Shown: one piece after another, positions 32,659-38,024 of the stretch | Layout of the letters: each line of letters opens with the position of its first letter | How positions within the stretch are numbered: position 1 is the stretch's first letter | Program-made: the position numbers and the translations under genes | NCBI GenBank assembly: GCA_002391675.1 | Contig: DGFM01000002.1 | Span: 1 to 38,024 of the forward strand | Length of the DNA: 38,024 nt | Direction of reading: 5' to 3' | DNA from: Cloacimonetes bacterium UBA3900 | GTDB taxonomy: Bacteria > Cloacimonadota > Cloacimonadia > Cloacimonadales > Cloacimonadaceae | Notes under the pieces: model-generated | The model's input: the letters and a program-made list of their open reading frames with translations, nothing else | What the model was told of the DNA's origin: nothing | Database searches by the model: none

Positions 32659-33264
32659 ATGAAATACTTTCGTAAGTTAAGTGCCGATAAGTGTTACCTT
32701 TCTCCCATCAGTTTGGAAGACGTGGAGAGGTACACCGAGTGGGTCAATGACCCCGAAATTACCCCTTTGGTGTTTTTCAGTTTTGGCGTCATCAGCCTCG
32801 AGCATGAGCTGGAGATATTGAAAAAACTCAACGATGATGGCGTTGTTTTTGCCATCGTTGAAAAGGAAACCAATAAAGCAATTGGCAATTGCGGCTTTAG
32901 GAATATCGACCATATACATCGCAAGGCTCATTTTGGTATCTTTATAGGAGAGAAGACCTTCTGGAACCAGGGCATAGGCTTGGAAGCCACGCAGCTATGC
33001 CTGGATTTTGGCTTTAATGTGCTCAATTTACATTCTATCGAACTGGAAGTGGCAGATTATAATAAGCGTGCCATTCGTTGCTATGAAAAAGCCGGATTCA
33101 AGCCAGCCGGACGCCGTCGTGAATCCATCTTTCATGCCGGTAAATATCATGATGTGCTGACCTTCGATATCCTGGCCAGCGAGTTTGAGAGCGTCTTTAT
33201 CAATCCGACCTTCGAATATGTAACCAGTGACGAGGCCGGACGCTCCAAGATCACCATTCTCTAA
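32659..33264 (+). CDS. GNAT-family N-acetyltransferase (RimJ/RimL-like)
   Basis: The 201-residue protein has the RimJ/RimL-type layout: LSPISLEDVERYTEWVNDPEIT (about 14-35), AIVEKETNKAIGNCGFRNID, FGIFIGEKTFWNQGIGLEATQLCLDFGF (acetyl-CoA pyrophosphate-binding region with Q-G-I-G), and IELEVADYNKRAIRCYEKAGF (motif B). The last 35 residues extend beyond the usual domain. It acetylates an amine substrate using acetyl-CoA; which one is unknown. RBS AAAGGAG lies 7 bases upstream. It is 3 bases before holB and so may lead that operon. Confidence 0.9.
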   Translation: MKYFRKLSADKCYLSPISLEDVERYTEWVNDPEITPLVFFSFGVISLEHELEILKKLNDDGVVFAIVEKETNKAIGNCGFRNIDHIHRKAHFGIFIGEKTFWNQGIGLEATQLCLDFGFNVLNLHSIELEVADYNKRAIRCYEKAGFKPAGRRRESIFHAGKYHDVLTFDILASEFESVFINPTFEYVTSDEAGRSKITIL

Positions 33265-33267
33265 GCC

Positions 33268-34377
33268 ATGTTTGATAAAATCCAGGGGCAGTCACATGCC
33301 CTGCAGATCCTGAAATCTGCCATAGACAACAATAGAGTCGCCCAGGCCTATCTTTTTCATGGGCCTGAAGGCGTGGGGAAATTTACCACGGCTCTATATT
33401 TTGGTATGGCACTCAACTGCTTGGCTGAAAGTGAGATACGCCCGTGTGGAGTGTGCTCTGCGTGCCAGAAATTGCTCAACATGGATCATCCGGATTTCAT
33501 CCACCTCTTCCCCACTCCCAATTTTAAGATGAGCCCGGAGGGAGAAATCAAGGATTCAGCCAATCTGCAAGCCTATTTGGGCTACATCCAAAATAAGATC
33601 GACAGTCCCTGGAAGCAGTATCGCTTCAATAGAGCGGTGGAGCTGCGCCTGGACAACATCCGTATGCTGATCAGCAGCTTAAACCTCTCCATCAGCGAGC
33701 TTTCCATGCGCATCTGCATCATCGAAGACGTGGATATGATGAATATCGCCACCGCCAATGCTTTTTTGAAAACTCTGGAAGAGCCGCCGCCGCGCACCAT
33801 CATGCTGCTTACCAGTTGCCGGCTGCCCAAGATCATACCCACCATCATCTCCCGCTGTCAAACCATCTACTTCAAGCCGCTCTCCCGCACCATCATCCAA
33901 CAAATCTTGCAAAAGAAGCACGGTTTTGACCTGCTTTCCTCACGAACCGCTGCCAGAATTGCCAATGGAAACTTCAAGGCTGCCTTCAGGATTGCAGAAG
34001 ATAGCACCCTGGCATTGCGGGAGCTGGCTTTTGAGATGTTTGCACTGGCCAAAGAGGCAAACGAACTCAAGTATCTGCAGCTTTTGGAGCGCATCAGAGA
34101 GGATATCAATGCGGAAAGCACCAGGCTGATCTTTGATTACCTGGGCTTTATCGCCAATGATATGATCATGCTCAATTCCAATCCGGATGCGGTTACCAAT
34201 ATCGACAAGGTCGATCTTTTAAAGCAGATACAGCCCGCCAGAATGTATTTGGAAGATGATGTTTACGCCTACCTTATGCATCTGGAAGATTTTAAGAATA
34301 AGATCGAAGGCAACGTAAACCTCAGGTTGCTCTTGCTCAATAACTTCTACGCTCTTGAGGAGCTGCTGACAGGCTGA
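33268..34377 (+). CDS. holB: DNA polymerase III delta' / clamp-loader AAA+ subunit
   Basis: The 369-residue AAA+ ATPase acts in loading the sliding clamp. It begins with FDKIQGQSHALQILKSAI, followed by a Walker A loop (HGPEGVGKFT, 31-40), a zinc module (Cys51, Cys60, Cys63, Cys66), Walker B-like RICIIEDVDMM, the sensor/KTLEEPPPRTIMLLTS and the SRC arginine-finger motif (IISRCQTIYFKPL). The length excludes DnaX tau (longer). The intact Walker A indicates it may bind ATP, unlike E. coli delta'. No other replication gene is adjacent; the GNAT gene is 3 bases upstream and murJ 10 bases downstream. Confidence 0.88.
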   Translation: MFDKIQGQSHALQILKSAIDNNRVAQAYLFHGPEGVGKFTTALYFGMALNCLAESEIRPCGVCSACQKLLNMDHPDFIHLFPTPNFKMSPEGEIKDSANLQAYLGYIQNKIDSPWKQYRFNRAVELRLDNIRMLISSLNLSISELSMRICIIEDVDMMNIATANAFLKTLEEPPPRTIMLLTSCRLPKIIPTIISRCQTIYFKPLSRTIIQQILQKKHGFDLLSSRTAARIANGNFKAAFRIAEDSTLALRELAFEMFALAKEANELKYLQLLERIREDINAESTRLIFDYLGFIANDMIMLNSNPDAVTNIDKVDLLKQIQPARMYLEDDVYAYLMHLEDFKNKIEGNVNLRLLLLNNFYALEELLTG

Positions 34378-34387
34378 AGGCCCTCCT

Positions 34388-35950
34388 ATGTCGCAAAAGA
34401 AACTGGTACGAAATATCAGCATGATGTCCATAGCGGTGTTCATCAGCCGCATCCTGGGGCTCATCCGAGATACCGTGATGGCCTATTTCTTTGGCACCAC
34501 GTATCTTAACGACGCCTTTATCGTAGCCTACAAAATCCCAAATCTCTTGCGTTTGCTTTTTGGCGAAGGGGCGCTTTCCACTGCCTTCGTACCGCTATAC
34601 AACGAAATCGGCATCAAGGAAGGCAAGAAAAGCCAGATGGATTTTGCCCTGCAAGTGATATCCATCTTGTGCTTCTTCCTGATTATCCTGTCCTTACTGG
34701 GTATGCTTTTTGCGCCATATATCGTGAGATTGCTCTATCCCGGTCTGCAGCCGGCAACCATGAGCCTTGCCATCGATCTCACCCGTATCATGCTGCCCTA
34801 CCTCTTCTTTATCGGGCTGTCTTCCACGTTGATTGCCATTCTCAATTCGCACGACTACTTCTTTATGACCGGGCTTTCCTCTGCTCTTCTGAACGTGGGC
34901 ATGATCTCCACCATCCTCATACCTTGGTTTATCTATAAGCCGGATGGTACGAGGCTGATCTATTGGGCAGCTTGGGGAGTGTTTGTGGGCGGATGTTTGC
35001 AAACCTTGGTAAACTTTCCATATATGAGGAAGATTGGCTATCGCTTCAAAATCATCTTTTCCTTTAAAGGAAGAGCCTTGGAAGCTATGTGGAAGCGCTT
35101 TATCCCCTCCATGATCGGGATAGGAATCCGCGAAATAAATCTCATTGCAGACAGCCTGATGGCTTCCTTCCTGACTGTGGGCAGCATCACGGCCCTGGAA
35201 TATGGAAACCGACTCATGCAGCTGCCTTTGGGCATCTTTGCCATCAGCACGGGAACCGCTCTGCTGCCTCTCTATTCACGCCATGTGACCAACAAGGATT
35301 ATGATTCCCTCACCCAAAGCCTGAAGTTTTCCGCTATCTCACTGGCCTACGTCATGATTCCCATCACGATGCTGATCTTTCTCTTGAAGCAGGATTTTGT
35401 TTATCTGATCTTTCAAAGAGGTGCCTTCGACGCACGCGCCTCTCTCATGACGCAGCAGGCACTCTTCTACTATAGTTTGGGCCTCCTCTTCTTCAGTCTT
35501 AACCAGACCGTTACCCCGCTCTTTTACGCTGCCAAAGATACCAAGACCCCGGTGAAGATTGCCGCGGTAATGGTGGCTCTCAATATCGTGACGAACTTCA
35601 TTCTGATGCAGTTTATCGGCCATCGGGGCCTGGCCCTTTCCACCTCGCTCACCGCTTTGGCAAACTATATTGTCCTGCAATGGCAAATCCGAAAAAGACT
35701 GCCGAGGGTGAGCTTTAGCGGCATCTGGGCCAATATCATCAAAACCGCACTGCTCTGCGTCCTGATCTATGTCCCGCTTTACTTTTGGGCCAATAGTTGG
35801 AGCGTGGAAGGCAAATTGTATACCCTCATCAAAGGTGGGGTGCTGAGTTTGACTGCATTTGCAACCTTCTATCTGCTGGGACGCCTCATCAAACTGCCTT
35901 ATCTGGATGAGTTTTGGCAAAACCTATGGAGAAGATTCCAGAAAGCTTAG
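34388..35950 (+). CDS. murJ: Lipid II flippase MurJ
   Basis: This integral inner-membrane protein, 520 residues with about 14 hydrophobic helices, moves lipid II to the periplasmic side for peptidoglycan synthesis. The signature N-terminus is intact: SRILGLIRDTVMAYFFG, DAFIVAYKIPNLLRLLFGEGALSTAFVPLY with the conserved arginines. Later, the NLIADSLMASFL and QLPLGIFAISTGTALLPLYSRH segments are typical of the MVF family. It overlaps uvrC by 25 bases (35926-35950). Confidence 0.96.
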   Translation: MSQKKLVRNISMMSIAVFISRILGLIRDTVMAYFFGTTYLNDAFIVAYKIPNLLRLLFGEGALSTAFVPLYNEIGIKEGKKSQMDFALQVISILCFFLIILSLLGMLFAPYIVRLLYPGLQPATMSLAIDLTRIMLPYLFFIGLSSTLIAILNSHDYFFMTGLSSALLNVGMISTILIPWFIYKPDGTRLIYWAAWGVFVGGCLQTLVNFPYMRKIGYRFKIIFSFKGRALEAMWKRFIPSMIGIGIREINLIADSLMASFLTVGSITALEYGNRLMQLPLGIFAISTGTALLPLYSRHVTNKDYDSLTQSLKFSAISLAYVMIPITMLIFLLKQDFVYLIFQRGAFDARASLMTQQALFYYSLGLLFFSLNQTVTPLFYAAKDTKTPVKIAAVMVALNIVTNFILMQFIGHRGLALSTSLTALANYIVLQWQIRKRLPRVSFSGIWANIIKTALLCVLIYVPLYFWANSWSVEGKLYTLIKGGVLSLTAFATFYLLGRLIKLPYLDEFWQNLWRRFQKA

Positions 35951-37770
35951 AACAAAAGCTCGCTTTCCTGCCTGAAGCTCCAGGCGTATACTTGTGGAAA
36001 AATAAAGAAGGTGAGGTGATCTATGTGGGAAAGGCACAGGTGCTCAAACATCGCATCCGTTCCTATCTTACGGGTACACACGATATCAAGACCTCTGCCC
36101 TGGTAAAACACATAGCAGATCTGGACTACATCATCACCAACAGCAATCATGAAGCGTTCCTCTTGGAAGCAACGCTCATAAAACTGCATAAACCCAAATA
36201 CAATATCAACCTCAAAGATGATAAGCGCTATCCCTTCGTGCGCATCACTTTAAACGAGCCTTTTCCCAGAGCTTTTGTGACCCGCGACCTGGTCAAAGAT
36301 GGTTCCCGCTACTTTGGGCCATACACCGAAAGCCGCTACCTTCGCACCACTATGAGAAATTTGGAGTGGATCCTGCCGCTGAGAACCTGCTCGCGCACTA
36401 TCCCCGCAGATGAAATCAAATATAAACGCGCCTGCATCAACTATCAGCTGGGCAAATGCTCGGCACCCTGTATAGGCAAGATCTCCGTGGAGGAATATGA
36501 CAAAATCGTGAAGCGAGCCTTGGCTTTCTTCAGCGGCAAATATCAGGAAGTTGCCGACGAGATTCGCTCTGAAATGCTCGCCTATAGCAAGGAAATGCGT
36601 TTTGAGGAAGCAGCCAGAGCCAGGGATCGCCTGCTTGCCATCGAAAGAGTGCAAAAGCGGCAAACTGTCGTATATACGGATGATCGCAGCGCGGATATCC
36701 TGGGCATATACATCGAAGAAAGCATTGGCGTCTGCGTGGTGTTGAGGATGCAAAGTGGAGCTATCGTCAATTCCGAGAGCTATCACATGAGCAACGTGGA
36801 AGGTTCCAGCGAAGCCAAGGTGCTGGCTATCTTCATGCAGTTGTATTACAGCGTGAGGGATGAGTTGCCCGGCGAGATCATGCTGCCCCTGGAGCCCGAA
36901 GGATTTGAAGAGCTGAACCAATGGTTGGGAGATAGATTGATCCTTCCACAGAGAGGCGAACGCAGCCGGCTCTTAGCCATGGCCAAAGGAAATGCTTTCC
37001 ATTTGGCGGAAGAGAAGAAGCTGGCTCATATGCGCAGGGCAAACCGCACTATCCAACCCATTCAGGAACTCAAAGAAAAGCTCGGCTTGCCAAAACTTCC
37101 ACGCAAGATGGTTTGCATGGATATCTCCACCATCCAGGGAACTGACACCGTTTCTTCTGCTGTATTCTTTGAAAACGGCAAGCCTCGCAAAAAGTTTTAC
37201 AGGCATTTCATCATCCGCTCAATAGATAGACAAGACGACTACGCCGCCCTGCAGGAGACGCTCGTCCGCTTTCTCGATGAGGTGAAAAAGGATGAAGCTA
37301 TGCTGCCCGACCTCTTCGTCATAGATGGCGGCAAAGGTCAGCTTGGAGCCTGCCTGGAGGTTTTGAAGGATTCAGAATATCCGGATATACCCATCATCTC
37401 CATCGCAAAAAGAGCCGAAGAGGTGTTTCTGCCTGATCAGAGTGAGTCTATCATCTTGCCACGTTCCTCTACGTCGCTGAGACTGCTGATCAATATCCGG
37501 GACGAAGCGCACCGCTTTGCCATCAGCTTCCATAGAGCCCGGCGCTCTAAAAGAACCTTGGTTAGCCAATTGGAAGATATCAAAGGCATAGGCAAGCAAA
37601 CAAAGTTTCTCCTGCTCAAAGAACTTGGCTCTGTAGACCAGATAGCAGAAGCCAGTATGGAAGAGCTGATGAAGATTAAAGGGATAGGAAAGAAGACGGC
37701 AACCAGAATCAGAGAACACTTTGACCACTTGGAAGATCAGGACGCAGGAACTCATCCTGAAGAGTCTTGA
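35926..37770 (+). CDS. uvrC: UvrABC system protein C (excinuclease)
   Basis: UvrC makes both incisions in nucleotide excision repair. The GIY-YIG domain is at the N-terminus (PGVYLWKNKEGEVIYVGKA), followed by a Cys motif (RACINYQLGKCSAPCIGKI), the UVR domain (MRFEEAARARDRLLAIE), the RNase-H-like nuclease domain (CMDISTIQGTDTVSSAVFF, LFVIDGGKGQL, DEAHRFAISFHR) and a tandem HhH end (IKGIGKQTKFLLLKEL, IKGIGKKTATRIREHF). ATG 35926 is preferred; a TTG at 35914 extends the frame by 4 residues. The 614-residue length is normal. It converges on the rRNA operon. Confidence 0.96.
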   Translation: MEKIPESLEQKLAFLPEAPGVYLWKNKEGEVIYVGKAQVLKHRIRSYLTGTHDIKTSALVKHIADLDYIITNSNHEAFLLEATLIKLHKPKYNINLKDDKRYPFVRITLNEPFPRAFVTRDLVKDGSRYFGPYTESRYLRTTMRNLEWILPLRTCSRTIPADEIKYKRACINYQLGKCSAPCIGKISVEEYDKIVKRALAFFSGKYQEVADEIRSEMLAYSKEMRFEEAARARDRLLAIERVQKRQTVVYTDDRSADILGIYIEESIGVCVVLRMQSGAIVNSESYHMSNVEGSSEAKVLAIFMQLYYSVRDELPGEIMLPLEPEGFEELNQWLGDRLILPQRGERSRLLAMAKGNAFHLAEEKKLAHMRRANRTIQPIQELKEKLGLPKLPRKMVCMDISTIQGTDTVSSAVFFENGKPRKKFYRHFIIRSIDRQDDYAALQETLVRFLDEVKKDEAMLPDLFVIDGGKGQLGACLEVLKDSEYPDIPIISIAKRAEEVFLPDQSESIILPRSSTSLRLLINIRDEAHRFAISFHRARRSKRTLVSQLEDIKGIGKQTKFLLLKELGSVDQIAEASMEELMKIKGIGKKTATRIREHFDHLEDQDAGTHPEES

Positions 37771-37810
37771 TTGTTTATACCATCCACATATAGAAAGAAT
37801 CTCCATATAA

Positions 37811-37827
37811 CGCAAAAGGCTTTTGCG
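37811..37827 (-). terminator. Palindrome after 5S rRNA, weak terminator
   Basis: CGCAAAAGGCTTTTGCG (37811-37827) is a near-perfect palindrome at the 3' side of the 5S gene on the minus strand. On that strand it is followed by TTATATGG, a poor T-run. Being symmetric, it may also act on uvrC transcription from the other side. Confidence 0.45.
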
Positions 37828-37941
37828 ACGGCGGCTACCTACTCTCCCACACAGTCGCCCGTGCAGTACCATCGGCGTGAGCGGGCTTAACTTCTGTGTT
37901 CGGGATGGGAACAGGTGTTGCCACTCCGCCATTACCACCGG
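37827..37941 (-). rRNA. rrf: 5S rRNA
   Basis: Read on the minus strand, the sequence has the classical 5S core: CCGGTGGTAATGGCGG at the 5' end, CCTGTTCCCATCCCGAACAC, AAGTTAAGC, and GGGAGAGTAGG at the 3' side. Helix I pairs CGGTGGT (37940-37934) with GCCGCCG (37835-37829) including G-T pairs. The length of about 115 bases is normal; end positions are estimated to within a few bases. Confidence 0.95.
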
Positions 37942-38008
37942 AAAGCTTATATACACTTTTTACACCTTGAAAGCTGCATAGTATCGGGTATCTTGAGATT
38001 TTTCAGAA

Positions 38009-38024
38009 TAGGTTAAGCCCCTGT
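38009..38024 (-). rRNA. rrl: 23S rRNA, last bases only
   Basis: The minus strand reads GGGGCTTAACC at the window edge, matching the conserved 3' terminus of 23S rRNA (GAGGCTTAACCT in E. coli). The gene continues outside the window. About 67 bases separate it from 5S, with no tRNA in between. Confidence 0.75.

Overview
The window looks like a contig from a Gram-negative anaerobe of the candidate phylum Cloacimonadota (WWE1; 'Candidatus Cloacimonas'-like). The best evidence is a 3-keto-5-aminohexanoate cleavage enzyme (kce, 22134-22958) whose active-site residues fall at the positions I remember for the Cloacimonas enzyme. Supporting evidence is a probable 3-aminobutyryl-CoA aminotransferase (kat) beside a thiolase, large secreted beta-helix proteins with type IX-like C-terminal sorting domains, a B12-dependent ribonucleotide reductase and LPS-type Kdo transferase. 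The assignment rests on recalled family features, not on a search. The first 19 bases are the Tn5/Nextera mosaic end, a library artefact.

Layout. 1-6677: a 5'-truncated HTH-containing gene, a tiny secreted protein, and two large secreted parallel beta-helix proteins, with long gaps holding structured DNA. 6678-7344: a gene-free stretch packed with short perfect palindromes and ATTCGTG phrases, partly duplicated at 627-780. 7345-11439: atoB-kat-pyrG. 11599-11676: tRNA-Asp, then a terminator. 11726-17562: waaA, an AmmeMemoRadiSam-type radical SAM enzyme, a NusG-domain-II membrane protein, an unusual glycosyltransferase/Ppx-GppA fusion, and miaB, almost without gaps. 17681-22098: yicC, a PH-like membrane protein, rnr, murI. 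22134-25213: kce and nrdJ. 25245-32155: a zinc-ribbon membrane protein, apbE, folE2, an M16 peptidase, a 2-hydroxyacyl-CoA dehydratase activase and a PHP phosphatase, mostly with 4-base overlaps. 32156-32658: a gap without a convincing gene. 32659-37770: GNAT acetyltransferase, holB, murJ, uvrC. The end carries 5S rRNA and the last bases of 23S rRNA on the minus strand, converging on uvrC.

How the genes fit together. Kce turns 3-keto-5-aminohexanoate plus acetyl-CoA into acetoacetate and 3-aminobutyryl-CoA. Kat would transaminate the latter to acetoacetyl-CoA, and the adjacent thiolase would split that to acetyl-CoA. The window therefore holds a lower lysine-fermentation branch in two separate places. 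Most other genes are housekeeping: nucleotide supply, cell wall, tRNA and rRNA, repair and replication.

The points most worth a second look are: (1) the fusion of an arabinokinase-N-terminus-like glycosyltransferase domain to a whole Ppx/GppA domain; (2) a CTP synthase whose glutaminase His is Gln, with a reciprocal Gln-to-His change beside the nucleophile; (3) the intergenic mini-hairpin arrays, which show a compensatory base-pair change between copies and recurrent C(GAA)G triloops; (4) a 113-bp structured element after the small secreted gene; (5) an inverted repeat lying over the atoB-kat promoter.
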